This document shows positions 1-8,217 of a DNA stretch of 25,819 nucleotides, piece by piece; within the stretch, counting starts at the first letter, position 1; every line of letters begins with the position of its first letter. Source of the DNA: CAG-390 sp045633005 (GTDB lineage: Bacteria; Bacillota; Clostridia; Oscillospirales; CAG-272). The notes under the pieces are model-generated. The model had not been told where the DNA came from. It worked only from the letters and a program-made list of their open reading frames with translations, and did no database searches. The stretch spans positions 1-25,819 of the forward strand of contig JAZQXT010000050.1 in the NCBI GenBank assembly GCA_045633005.1, given 5' to 3'. The translations under genes were made by a program, and so were the position numbers.

Positions 1-1544
1 GCGTCAACGGTGGGAATGATACCGTCGTAGATGCAACCGGTGGAGCCGTCGATGGAAATGTAGTCGCCCTCAACGAAGGTCTTGCCTGCGAGAGTGAACT
101 TCTTGTTCTCCTCGTCCATTGCGATCTCGCCGCAACCGGAAACGCAGCACTTACCCATACCACGAGCAACAACTGCTGCGTGAGAGGTCATACCGCCGCG
201 AACGGTAAGGATACCCTGAGCTGCCTTCATACCCGTGATGTCCTCGGGAGAGGTCTCAAGGCGAACGAGAACTACCTTCTTACCTGCGTTCTTCCAAGCC
301 TCAGCATCCTCTGCGGAGAATACTACCTGACCGCAAGCTGCACCGGGAGATGCGCCAAGTCCGCGACCCATGGGGGTAGCAGCCTTAAGAGCCTTAGCGT
401 CGAACTGGGGATGGAGAAGGGTGTCAAGGTTTCTGGGGTCGATCATAAGAACGGCCTCTTCCTTGGTCTTGTGTCCCTCTGCTACGAGGTCAACGGCGAT
501 CTGGAGAGCTGCGGGAGCAGTTCTCTTACCGTTTCTGGTCTGGAGCATATAGAGCTTCTCATTTTCAATGGTGAACTCCATATCCTGCATATCGTGATAG
601 TGGTTCTCAAGGATCTCGCAAACCTTCTTGAACTGCTCGAAAGCTGCGGGGAACTTGTTAGCCATTTCAGCGATGGGCATAGGAGTACGAACACCTGCAA
701 CAACGTCCTCACCCTGTGCGTTGGTAAGGAACTCACCCATGAGCTTCTTCTCGCCGGTAGCGGGATCGCGGGTGAATGCAACGCCGGTACCACAGTTATC
801 ACCCATGTTACCGAATGCCATTGCCTGTACGTTTACTGCAGTACCCCAAGAGTAGGGAATGTCGTTGTCACGACGGTATACGTTAGCGCGGGGGTTGTCC
901 CAAGAACGGAATACGGCCTTAACTGCGCCGATGAGCTGTTCCTTAGGATCGGAGGGGAAGTCCTGACCGAGCTTAGCCTTGTACTCAGCCTTGAACTGGT
1001 TAGCGAGGGTCTTGAGGTCGTCAGCGGTAAGCTCAACGTCAAGCTTAACACCCTTCTCCTCTTTCATCTTATCGATGAGCTCCTCGAAGTACTTCTTTCC
1101 AACTTCCATAACGACGTCGGAATACATCTGGATAAATCTGCGGTAGCAGTCCCACGCCCAACGAGCGTTGCCGGACTTCTTAGCCATAACCTCAACAACG
1201 TCCTCGTTAAGACCGAGGTTAAGGATGGTATCCATCATACCGGGCATCGAAGCGCGTGCACCGGAACGAACGGAAACGAGAAGGGGATTCTCAAGATCGC
1301 CGAACTTCTTGCCGGTAACCTCTTCCATCTTTACGATGTACTCCATGATCTCAGCCATGATGGAGTCGTTGATCTGACGGCCGTCCTCATAATACTGGGT
1401 GCAAGCCTCGGTAGAAATAGTGAAGCCCTGGGGAACGGGAAGACCGATGTTGGTCATCTCTGCAAGGTTGGCGCCCTTGCCTCCGAGGATCTCACGCATG
1501 TTTGCGTTACCTTCGGTGAAAAGGTAACAATACTTGTGTGCCAT
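1..1544 (-). CDS. ppdK: Pyruvate phosphate dikinase, N-terminal 514 residues (cut by window edge)
   Basis: PPDK interconverts pyruvate + ATP + Pi and PEP + AMP + PPi in the cytoplasm. Read on the minus strand, the protein starts MAHKYCYLFTEGNANMRE, the usual PPDK amino end. It reaches the swivelling phosphohistidine domain, with GGMTSHAAVVARGMGKCCV near the window edge. The catalytic His codon lies at 180-182 and is residue 455, the same number as in the well-studied Clostridium symbiosum enzyme. The ATP-grasp domain is therefore complete, while the PEP/pyruvate barrel (about 360 residues of a usual ~875) lies outside the window. I chose the ATG at 1544 because GGAGGT (1553-1558) sits just upstream. 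The gene is divergent from pth. A 460-codon open frame on the opposite strand (180-1562) is a shadow of this gene. Confidence 0.97.
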   Translation of the reverse strand, partial: MAHKYCYLFTEGNANMREILGGKGANLAEMTNIGLPVPQGFTISTEACTQYYEDGRQINDSIMAEIMEYIVKMEEVTGKKFGDLENPLLVSVRSGARASMPGMMDTILNLGLNEDVVEVMAKKSGNARWAWDCYRRFIQMYSDVVMEVGKKYFEELIDKMKEEKGVKLDVELTADDLKTLANQFKAEYKAKLGQDFPSDPKEQLIGAVKAVFRSWDNPRANVYRRDNDIPYSWGTAVNVQAMAFGNMGDNCGTGVAFTRDPATGEKKLMGEFLTNAQGEDVVAGVRTPMPIAEMANKFPAAFEQFKKVCEILENHYHDMQDMEFTIENEKLYMLQTRNGKRTAPAALQIAVDLVAEGHKTKEEAVLMIDPRNLDTLLHPQFDAKALKAATPMGRGLGASPGAACGQVVFSAEDAEAWKNAGKKVVLVRLETSPEDITGMKAAQGILTVRGGMTSHAAVVARGMGKCCVSGCGEIAMDEENKKFTLAGKTFVEGDYISIDGSTGCIYDGIIPTVD

Positions 1545-1623
1545 TGGGGTGTACCTCCATGATATAATTATTTTTTTTGCAACTTATTCAGGTAAACGGA
1601 GCATGTCCTTTTTACCACCCGAT

Positions 1624-1652
1624 ATTATATCATACTTTTTCCAAAATATCTA
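1624..1652 (-). promoter_or_regulatory. Probable sigma-A promoter of ppdK
   Basis: On the minus strand there is TAGATA (1647-1652), a 17-base spacer, then TATAAT (1624-1629). The -10 is perfect and the -35 matches 4 of 6. The roughly 70-base leader contains a small hairpin (GGTAAA/TTTACC arms, 1591-1616) ahead of the ribosome site. I recognise no riboswitch there. The rest of 1653-1776 is a very A/T-rich stretch with long T runs and no gene. Confidence 0.6.
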
Positions 1653-1776
1653 CACTTTAATTAAAAATAAAATAAATTTTTTTGATTTTTTCACTTTTTT
1701 TTAATTTTTTTCCGTCAAACGGGCATTTTTAGGTCAAAAGTAACATATTTTTTCGTTGCGAGCGCCCCCGATTTAC

Positions 1777-1805
1777 TTGACTTGACGCTTTTTTTGGTAT
1801 ATAAT
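1777..1805 (+). promoter_or_regulatory. Sigma-A promoter of the pth-mfd operon
   Basis: TTGACT (1777-1782), 17-base spacer, TATAAT (1800-1805). An overlapping TTGACG at 1782 is too close to the -10 to be used. Transcription would begin about 75 bases before pth. The leader contains a GGCGGGAGTCTCTCGGCGAG segment that can form a short stem. Confidence 0.8.
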
Positions 1806-1886
1806 ATCTTCAATAAATAAAAATGCAACTCGGCGGGAGTCTCTCGGCGAGGCGTTCTTGCTTGCAAAAAGAAAGGTTTTTAAAAA

Positions 1887-2525
1887 ATGAGCAATATATT
1901 TGACCTGTTCGCAAAAATTTCATCGGGCAACTCTACAGCCACCCCCAAAGCGCCCATTGAGTACCTTATCGTAGGTCTCGGAAACCCGGGGCGCGAGTAC
2001 GAGCGCACACGCCACAACGCGGGATTTATGACTATGGACGTGCTTGCACGCAGGCTTGGCGTGCGCTGTGACCGCTCCCGCTTCCACGCGCTGACGGCGG
2101 AAGCACAGATAGATGGAAAGGGCGTGCTGATAATGCTTCCGCAGACGCATATGAACGGCTCCGGCGAGGCGGTGCGCGAGGCGGCGGCGTTTTATAAGAT
2201 AGCGCCCGAAAAGATAATCGTCGTTTGTGACGACGTAAACTTTGAGGTCGGCAAGCTCCGCGTGCGCCGCGACGGCACCGACGGCGGACAAAAGGGCGTG
2301 CGCGACATAATCTATCAGATGTCAAGCGACAAATTCCCGCGCATCAAGGTCGGCGTCGGCAAAAAGCCGCACCCCGATATGCCCATGGCGGATTGGGTAC
2401 TCTCCCGCTTTACCGACAAGGAGATCGAGGAGCTGAAAAACGCACTTGAGCTTGCCGCCGACGGCGTAAGAATGATAGTAAACGGCAAAATAGACGATGC
2501 AATGCAGCATTGCAATTCAAAGTAA
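1887..2525 (+). CDS. pth: Peptidyl-tRNA hydrolase (atypical GGQKG motif)
   Basis: Pth cleaves peptidyl-tRNAs dropped from stalled ribosomes and so recycles tRNA. The core begins at residue 26 with YLIVGLGNPGREYERTRHNAG. N33 and H43 correspond to E. coli N10 and the catalytic H20, M89-N90 to M67-N68, and D115 to D93. Where E. coli has H113-N114 (GGHNG) this protein has Q135-K136 (GGQKG). At 212 residues it is about 20 longer than usual because of an N-terminal extension rich in Ser and Thr. The start follows an AAAGG-type ribosome site and no better internal start is seen. mfd begins 15 bases after the stop, and pth-mfd is a common operon in Firmicutes. Family assignment is secure; the effect of the motif change is unknown. 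Confidence 0.96.
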   Translation: MSNIFDLFAKISSGNSTATPKAPIEYLIVGLGNPGREYERTRHNAGFMTMDVLARRLGVRCDRSRFHALTAEAQIDGKGVLIMLPQTHMNGSGEAVREAAAFYKIAPEKIIVVCDDVNFEVGKLRVRRDGTDGGQKGVRDIIYQMSSDKFPRIKVGVGKKPHPDMPMADWVLSRFTDKEIEELKNALELAADGVRMIVNGKIDDAMQHCNSK

Positions 2526-2540
2526 TATAATAGGTAAAAA

Positions 2541-5500
2541 ATGAGTAATATCCCAACCGTCCGCTCGGCGCTTACGGACGCTTTACGCGCCGACGGCGAA
2601 TACCGCCAGCTCCTTGACGCGATAAAGGCGCAACGCAAGAGCCGCCCGAAGCCCATAATGGCAAGCGGACTTTGCGACGGCGCGACCGATATGTTATGCG
2701 CGGCACTCGTTGAGGACGCGGTGGGCGCTCTGCCCGTCCTTATGCTCTGCGCCGAGGAAAAGGAGTGCATATCTTTGCGCAACACCCTTTCGGCTTTTGG
2801 CATCCGCGCCCTTTTCTATCCTGCAAGGGACCTTAATTTTCATAACATCACCGCCTCCCGCGAGTTTGAACAAGCGCGGCTTGCGGTGCTTTTGGCGCTT
2901 GTGCGCGGCGAGGTTGACGTTATCCTCACGACTCCTGACGCATCCCTCGGCTACACCGTGCCGCCCGCTACCCTCAAGGAGTCCGTAATCACACTCTCCA
3001 ACAAGCTTGAGGGCGGTCCGTCGCACCTTGCCGAGCGTCTTGCGGCGGCGGGCTACAGCCGCACCTCTCTTGCCGAGGGCGCAGGTCAGTTTGCCCTGCG
3101 CGGCGGCATACTTGACGTTTGTATGCCGTCTGCCGAGTCCGACGGCGACATTCGCGCGGTAAGAATAGAATTTTTCGGCGACGAGGTCGACCGCATAGGC
3201 TTTTACGACGTAACGACGCAAAGAGTGACGGAGAGCCTCGGTCAAGCCGAGATCGTCCTTCCGCCCGCACGCGAAATACTTCCCTCCCCCACAGACCTTG
3301 CAAGCGTCGGCAAGGCTATTTCGGCTTTGCGCAAAAAATCAAACGACGCTCGCGTGCAAGCCGAGCTTGACGCGGAGCTTGGCGCTATCGACGCCGCCCT
3401 CGCCTCGGGCGCGGAGGTGCGCTTTATTGACAAATATATAAGCCTCGTTTATCCCGAAAAGGTCTGCTTGCTTGACTATTTTTCCTCGCTCTCTCTGTGC
3501 ATTTTCCGCTCAAACGCGGCTGTCAACGAAAGGCTTAAAGCGTGGGAGTGGCGAAGCAACCAAGAGGTGAGCGCCATAGTCGAATCAGGGCTTATCGCGG
3601 GCAAGTACGCCGAGTTTTCCGCGCCCGTCGAAAAGATTGAAGCCTTCAAATCGGCGCGCACCACTCTCTTGCTCGACTCTCTTATGCAGGGCGTTTCGGG
3701 TCTGTCTCTGGGCGGACTTTTCGGCTTCAGAACCAAGCATTCCGTCTCCTTTGGCGAAAACGACGAGCTTTTGCGCGAGGAGCTGACCTCGTTTTCGGGC
3801 GGCGGCTATCGCGTTATCCTTATGACGTCGGGTGAGATGCAGGGCAAAAACTACGCGGGGCTTCTGTCAGAATGGGGCTTTGACGCAAAATACTACGACA
3901 AGCTGTCCACACTTACGCTTGACTCTATCACTCGCGGCGGTATAGCCGTCATCCCGAGCTGTCCCGTAAAGCCGTTTGAACTTCCCTCTCCGCGCATAGC
4001 GGTCATTTCCCTGCTTGCAGACGGCGCACGCTCCGCCACGCGCAAAAAGCGCGAGGGCAAGTCACAGCGCCGCGACAGCTCAAGCAAACGTATTCTGTCC
4101 TACGCGGAGCTTTCCGAGGGCGATTACGTCGTTCACGAAAACCACGGTATCGGTATGTATATGGGTATCACCACGATGGACGTCGGCGGCGTTACCCACG
4201 ATTATATAACCATTCAGTACGCGGGCGCAGATAAGCTGTTTATGCCCGTCGAAAAGCTTGACAAGGTATCAAAATACATCGGCGCACGCGCCGACGACGG
4301 CACGCTGAAGCTTTCTAAATTCGGCGGTGCGGAATGGGGACGCGCCAAGGCGAGAACGAAGGCTACGCTTAAAAATATGGCAAAGGAGCTTATCGCGCTT
4401 TACGCCGAGAGGCTTCGCAGACCCGGTCACGCCTTTGGTCACGACGATGATTTCCAAAGAGATTTCGAGGCGGCGTTTGAGTATGACGAGACCGACGCAC
4501 AGCTTGACGCTATTGAGGATATCAAGGGCGATATGGAAAAGCCGACGCCTATGGACCGTCTGCTTTGCGGCGACGTTGGCTACGGCAAGACCGAGGTGGC
4601 TTTCCGCGCTATTTATAAGGCAATACTTGACGGCAAGCAGGTAGCTCTGCTCGTCCCCACCACCATACTTGCGCTACAACACTATCAGACCGCACTTTCG
4701 CGTATGCGCGCCTTCCCCGTAAACGTCGAAATGCTTTCACGCTTCCGCACGCCCAAGGAACAACGCAAGATAATTGCGGATATCGAAAAGGGCGACGTCG
4801 ACCTTATCATCGGCACACACCGCTTGCTTTCGCAGGATATCAAATTCCGCGACCTAGGGCTTTTGGTAGTTGACGAGGAGCAACGCTTCGGCGTGGCGCA
4901 AAAGGAAAAGATAAAACAACGTTCGGGCAACATCGACGTGCTTTCGCTCAGCGCCACGCCCATCCCGCGCACGCTGAACATGGCAATGACGGGAATACGC
5001 GACATTTCCTTGCTTGACGAAGCGCCTCACAACCGTCTGCCCGTGCAGACCTACGTTCTCGAGCACGATGACATTATCGTTATAGACGCGATAAAGCGCG
5101 AGCTTCGCCGCGGTGGACAGGTATTTTATCTTTACAATTTCGTCGAGTCCATCGAGCATGCCGCCGCAAAGCTGAGGGCGGCGATCCCCGATGCGCGAAT
5201 AGTTACCGCGCACGGCAAGATGGATAAAGACCAGCTTGAGGATATCTGGCAGGAGATGCTGTCGGGTGAGATAGACATACTTGTAAGCACGACCATAATC
5301 GAAACGGGCGTTGACGTTCCGAACGCAAACACCTTGATAGTGGAAAACGCGCACCGAATGGGACTTTCCCAGCTCCACCAGCTCCGCGGCAGAGTCGGCC
5401 GCTCGCCGAGACGAGCCTACGCCTACTTCACCTTCCCGCGCGGCAGGGCGCTGTCCGAGATATCCGAAAAACGCCTTGAAGCCATAAGGGAGTATACGGA

Positions 5501-6140
5501 ATTCGGCGCGGGCTTCGGTATAGCTCTGCGCGACCTTGAGATCCGCGGCGCGGGAAGCGTTCTCGGCGCGGAACAGCACGGACACATGGACGAGGTCGGC
5601 TACGATATGTATATAAAGCTGCTCAACGAGGCAATTCTTGAAGAAAAAGGCGAAGCCCCCGAGCAAAAGGCTGAATGTACCGTCACCGTCAACACCGACG
5701 CGTACCTGCCAGATAGCTATATCTCCTCCTCGTCGCAGAGAATGGCGCTTTATAAAAAAATATCCCACATCGAAAACGCGCGTGACGTCGAGGACCTTTA
5801 CGACGAGCTGTGCGACCGCTACGGCGAGCCGCCCTCGCCCGCACTCTATCTGCTTGACGTGTCGCTTTTGCGCGCACGCGCCTCCGCATGCGGAATGACG
5901 GCGATAACGCAGGACGCAAACGAGGTGCGCATACACCCCGCCGAATTTGACGTGGAGATATGGAGCGAGCTTGCCGACGTATACCGCGGAAGACTTCGCG
6001 CGACGCTTGCGGCAAACCCGTATATTACGCTGAAGCTACGCGCGAGCGACGACGTTATCGGCACGCTTTGTGAACTTTTCGAAAAATATCTGCAAATATC
6101 GGCAAATAATGCTGGACAAAACGCCGCTAAGGGTGTATAA
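2541..6140 (+). CDS. mfd: Transcription-repair coupling factor Mfd
   Basis: Mfd is an ATP-driven translocase that removes RNA polymerase stalled at DNA lesions and recruits UvrA. The 1199-residue protein (1148 in E. coli) has the full domain order. The UvrB-like region comes first, with the GQFALRGGILDV segment near residue 180. A CarD-like RNA polymerase interaction domain starts near residue 525 (EGDYVVHENHGIGMYMG). The superfamily 2 motor follows, with Walker A GDVGYGKTE at 677-685 (K683), the DEEQ box at 778-781, then LSATPIPRTL and QLRGRVGR. A TRCF C-terminal domain ends the protein. The ribosome site (TAGGTAAAAA before the ATG) is weak, so translation may depend on coupling to pth 15 bases upstream. 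A promoter for the next gene overlaps its stop codon. Confidence 0.98.
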   Translation: MSNIPTVRSALTDALRADGEYRQLLDAIKAQRKSRPKPIMASGLCDGATDMLCAALVEDAVGALPVLMLCAEEKECISLRNTLSAFGIRALFYPARDLNFHNITASREFEQARLAVLLALVRGEVDVILTTPDASLGYTVPPATLKESVITLSNKLEGGPSHLAERLAAAGYSRTSLAEGAGQFALRGGILDVCMPSAESDGDIRAVRIEFFGDEVDRIGFYDVTTQRVTESLGQAEIVLPPAREILPSPTDLASVGKAISALRKKSNDARVQAELDAELGAIDAALASGAEVRFIDKYISLVYPEKVCLLDYFSSLSLCIFRSNAAVNERLKAWEWRSNQEVSAIVESGLIAGKYAEFSAPVEKIEAFKSARTTLLLDSLMQGVSGLSLGGLFGFRTKHSVSFGENDELLREELTSFSGGGYRVILMTSGEMQGKNYAGLLSEWGFDAKYYDKLSTLTLDSITRGGIAVIPSCPVKPFELPSPRIAVISLLADGARSATRKKREGKSQRRDSSSKRILSYAELSEGDYVVHENHGIGMYMGITTMDVGGVTHDYITIQYAGADKLFMPVEKLDKVSKYIGARADDGTLKLSKFGGAEWGRAKARTKATLKNMAKELIALYAERLRRPGHAFGHDDDFQRDFEAAFEYDETDAQLDAIEDIKGDMEKPTPMDRLLCGDVGYGKTEVAFRAIYKAILDGKQVALLVPTTILALQHYQTALSRMRAFPVNVEMLSRFRTPKEQRKIIADIEKGDVDLIIGTHRLLSQDIKFRDLGLLVVDEEQRFGVAQKEKIKQRSGNIDVLSLSATPIPRTLNMAMTGIRDISLLDEAPHNRLPVQTYVLEHDDIIVIDAIKRELRRGGQVFYLYNFVESIEHAAAKLRAAIPDARIVTAHGKMDKDQLEDIWQEMLSGEIDILVSTTIIETGVDVPNANTLIVENAHRMGLSQLHQLRGRVGRSPRRAYAYFTFPRGRALSEISEKRLEAIREYTEFGAGFGIALRDLEIRGAGSVLGAEQHGHMDEVGYDMYIKLLNEAILEEKGEAPEQKAECTVTVNTDAYLPDSYISSSSQRMALYKKISHIENARDVEDLYDELCDRYGEPPSPALYLLDVSLLRARASACGMTAITQDANEVRIHPAEFDVEIWSELADVYRGRLRATLAANPYITLKLRASDDVIGTLCELFEKYLQISANNAGQNAAKGV

Positions 6141-6141
6141 T
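6113..6141 (+). promoter_or_regulatory. Promoter inside the 3' end of mfd, for the foldase lipoprotein gene
   Basis: TGGACA (6113-6118), 17-base spacer, TATAAT (6136-6141). The -10 spans the mfd stop codon (6138-6140). The next start codon is 35 bases downstream with an AAGGAA ribosome site, so that gene can be transcribed independently of pth-mfd. Confidence 0.7.
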
Positions 6142-6175
6142 AAGATATATTCGTACGAGTAAAAAAGGAATAGAT

Positions 6176-7366
6176 ATGAAAAGGACAACTAAAACTGCCC
6201 TGCGGCTTGTAGCACTCGCGCTTTGCGTCCTTATGCTGATCCCCGCGCTTGCCTCCTGCGCAAGCCTCGGAACTCCCGTAATGAGCATAGGAAGCACCGA
6301 AATAACGGGAAATATGCTACAGTTCTGGCTGTCGCGCTACAAGGCGACGATGCTTCACCGCTACGGCTCTGCTATAAAAAACGAATACGTCAGCCTTGAC
6401 GCTTTTTTGGATTCAAAGGTCGAGGGTAGCGACAAGACCTACGACGAGCTTTTCACGGGCTACGTCAAGGATAATGCAAGAACGTATCTCGTCTCGCTCC
6501 ACCTTTACGATGAGCTTGGGCTCTCCCTCTCCGATAAGGCAGTCGAGCGCGTAGACGCTACGATGGACGACCTTATCGAGCAATTTGCCGAGGGTAGCCG
6601 ACAGGAATTCAATACCGTTCTTGCCTCCTACGGCATAAACTACGACATTCTTCGTGAGATATATCTTATTGAAGAAAAAATCGCCCAGCTGCAGGACCAT
6701 CTTTTCGGAAACGGCGGCGCAGAGCAGATAACCCCCGCAGACAAGGAGGCTTATTACAAAGCCAACTACGTCCGTATGCGTCAGGTCTGCATATTCTTAA
6801 ACAACTGCCCCAAGGTAGATGAGGACGGCAAGTACGTTACGGATAAGAACGGACAGTTCGTCTACCGCGAGATGACCGAGGAGGAAAACAAAGCGGCAAG
6901 GGAAAAGGCACAAAAGGCGTTCGACCTGCTTAAAAACGGCAAGACGTTTGAAAGCGTGCTTTCCGAGTACGACGAAAACACCTCTGACGACGGCTACACG
7001 CACGGATTTTATCTTTCAAGCGAATCGGTAAATACGAGTGACGCCGCGCTCATCAAGATATACGACGAGCTTTGCGAAATGGACGACGGTGAATACAGAC
7101 TCGTGGAGAGCGATTACGGTATGCACCTGATTCAAAAAATACCGCTTGACGACGGCGCGTACAACCTTGCCGTCAACGAGGATTTCTTCACCTTCTGGGA
7201 CAGCGCAACGCAGTCTTACGTTAATTTCGAGTATCACCTTCGCACGCCGCTCTTCCTTGAATACATCGGAGAAAAGCTTGATGCGTGGTCGGCGGATATC
7301 CGCGTTGACGACGCGCTCATCGCCGAATACAGTATAAAAAAAGTAGAAGCAAACTATTATTTCTAA
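6176..7366 (+). CDS. PrsA/SurA-like peptidyl-prolyl isomerase lipoprotein
   Basis: A predicted extracytoplasmic folding factor of 396 residues. The amino end has basic residues, a hydrophobic stretch (about 8-25) and a lipobox L25-A-S-C28, so it is probably lipid-anchored outside the membrane. Residues about 35-170 resemble the helical SurA/trigger-factor-type chaperone domain (GSTEITGNMLQFW, then long helices). About 195-320 resembles a parvulin rotamase domain: a YKANYVRMRQVCIFL strand, an AREKAQKAFDLLKNGKTF helix, and the closing strand VESDYGMHLIQKI. The parvulin core is divergent, so catalytic activity is uncertain and it may act only as a chaperone. It has its own promoter overlapping mfd. 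A TPP riboswitch follows about 20 bases after the stop. Confidence 0.75.
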   Translation: MKRTTKTALRLVALALCVLMLIPALASCASLGTPVMSIGSTEITGNMLQFWLSRYKATMLHRYGSAIKNEYVSLDAFLDSKVEGSDKTYDELFTGYVKDNARTYLVSLHLYDELGLSLSDKAVERVDATMDDLIEQFAEGSRQEFNTVLASYGINYDILREIYLIEEKIAQLQDHLFGNGGAEQITPADKEAYYKANYVRMRQVCIFLNNCPKVDEDGKYVTDKNGQFVYREMTEEENKAAREKAQKAFDLLKNGKTFESVLSEYDENTSDDGYTHGFYLSSESVNTSDAALIKIYDELCEMDDGEYRLVESDYGMHLIQKIPLDDGAYNLAVNEDFFTFWDSATQSYVNFEYHLRTPLFLEYIGEKLDAWSADIRVDDALIAEYSIKKVEANYYF

Positions 7367-7387
7367 GCTCTAAAACAACCGAATAAA

Positions 7388-7471
7388 ATGACAGGGGTGC
7401 CGCGCGGCTGAGATGTCTACCAAGACAAACCCTTTGAACCTGACACGGATAATACCGGCGAAGGAAGTCAA
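7388..7471 (+). ncRNA. TPP riboswitch (THI element)
   Basis: The hallmark elements are present in order: GGGGTGCC near 7394, CTGAGA (7408-7413), ACCCTTTGAACCTGA ending at 7443, GGATAATACC (7447-7456) and CGAAGG (7459-7464). A terminator follows directly and thiT comes next. That arrangement fits an OFF switch: thiamine pyrophosphate binding should favour termination and lower thiamine uptake. I could not find a convincing promoter in the 21 bases after the upstream stop. Confidence 0.96.
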
Positions 7472-7478
7472 AAGAATT

Positions 7479-7527
7479 GCGCGCGGGGTGTCCTAGGAAA
7501 ACCCTCGCGCGCTTTGTCGTTTTTTTC
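7479..7527 (+). terminator. Intrinsic terminator, expression platform of the TPP riboswitch
   Basis: The GCGCGCGGGG arm (7479-7488) pairs with CCCTCGCGCGC (7502-7512). A U-rich tract with one interruption, TTTGTCGTTTTTTT, runs to 7526. It lies between the aptamer and thiT. Confidence 0.85.
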
Positions 7528-7575
7528 GGATAACATATATAAAAATCTTTCAAGATCAGAAAGGAAAAAACGACA

Positions 7576-8172
7576 ATGAAAGAAACACAGAAAAATCGCC
7601 GTAAGCACCTTATAGCTATGGCGGAGGGCGCGATAATGGTCGCGCTTGCGATCGTACTCGACCTCCTCCCCCTGCCTAAATGGCCGCAGGGCGGCTCGGT
7701 CAGCATTTCGGCAATACCGATAATATTCTTCTCCTTGCGCCGCGGCTCAAAATGGGGACTTGGCGCAGGCGTGGTATACGCCGTAGTGCAAATGATAATG
7801 GGCTTTTACGCTCCGCCCGCGAACACGGTCTGGGCGCTCATCGCTTGCGTACTGCTTGATTACCTCTTTGCCTTTGCCCTGCTCGGCAGCGCGTCGTTCT
7901 TCGCAAAGCCCTTTATGAAGAGCGACAAGATAGCAGTTCGCTCGGCGGGCTACGCGGTAGGCGCGGGAGCTGTATCGCTCATCCGATTCTTTTGCAGCTT
8001 CATTTCGGGCATCGTCCTTTGGGGCAGCTACACACCCGAGGGAGTGGAGGTCTGGTATTACTCCCTGACCTACAACGGCGGATATATGCTACCCAACGCA
8101 CTTATCGCCGTGGTATGCACTACTCTGCTCTGCACCGCGGTAGACCCGCAAACGCTGAAACGACTCAAATAA
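7576..8172 (+). CDS. thiT: Energy-coupled thiamine transporter substrate-binding subunit ThiT
   Basis: ThiT is the integral-membrane S component that binds thiamine and works with the shared ECF module (EcfA, EcfA' and EcfT, not in this window). The 198 residues form about six hydrophobic segments. Family landmarks are LPLPKWPQGGSVSISAIPI near residue 32, an LLDY motif, the RFFCSFISGIVLWG segment and YSLTYNGGYMLPN. The family commonly has a ligand-contact His in the RFFxHFxSG-type segment; here that position appears to be Ser. The usual Glu of the LxEY motif appears as Asp. I made both alignments by eye. The AAGG-type ribosome site and the ATG at 7576 lie just past the riboswitch terminator, and the gene forms a one-gene unit closed by the hairpin at 8179-8210. 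Confidence 0.93.
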   Translation: MKETQKNRRKHLIAMAEGAIMVALAIVLDLLPLPKWPQGGSVSISAIPIIFFSLRRGSKWGLGAGVVYAVVQMIMGFYAPPANTVWALIACVLLDYLFAFALLGSASFFAKPFMKSDKIAVRSAGYAVGAGAVSLIRFFCSFISGIVLWGSYTPEGVEVWYYSLTYNGGYMLPNALIAVVCTTLLCTAVDPQTLKRLK

Positions 8173-8178
8173 AACACA

Positions 8179-8217
8179 AGCGCTTATGATGCGAAAGCAT
8201 CATAAGCGCTACTTTTT
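8179..8217. terminator. Terminator between convergent thiT and the CHAP-domain gene
   Basis: A perfect 14-bp stem (AGCGCTTATGATGC, 8179-8192, with 8197-8210) has a GAAA loop and is followed by ACTTTTT on the plus strand. It serves thiT and may also serve the minus-strand gene ending at 8216, where the U tract is weaker. Confidence 0.85.

Noticed and set aside
180..1562. Long open frame on the plus strand (460 codons)
   Set aside because: It is antisense to ppdK, has no ribosome site, and the minus-strand frame has the exact PPDK motifs including His455.
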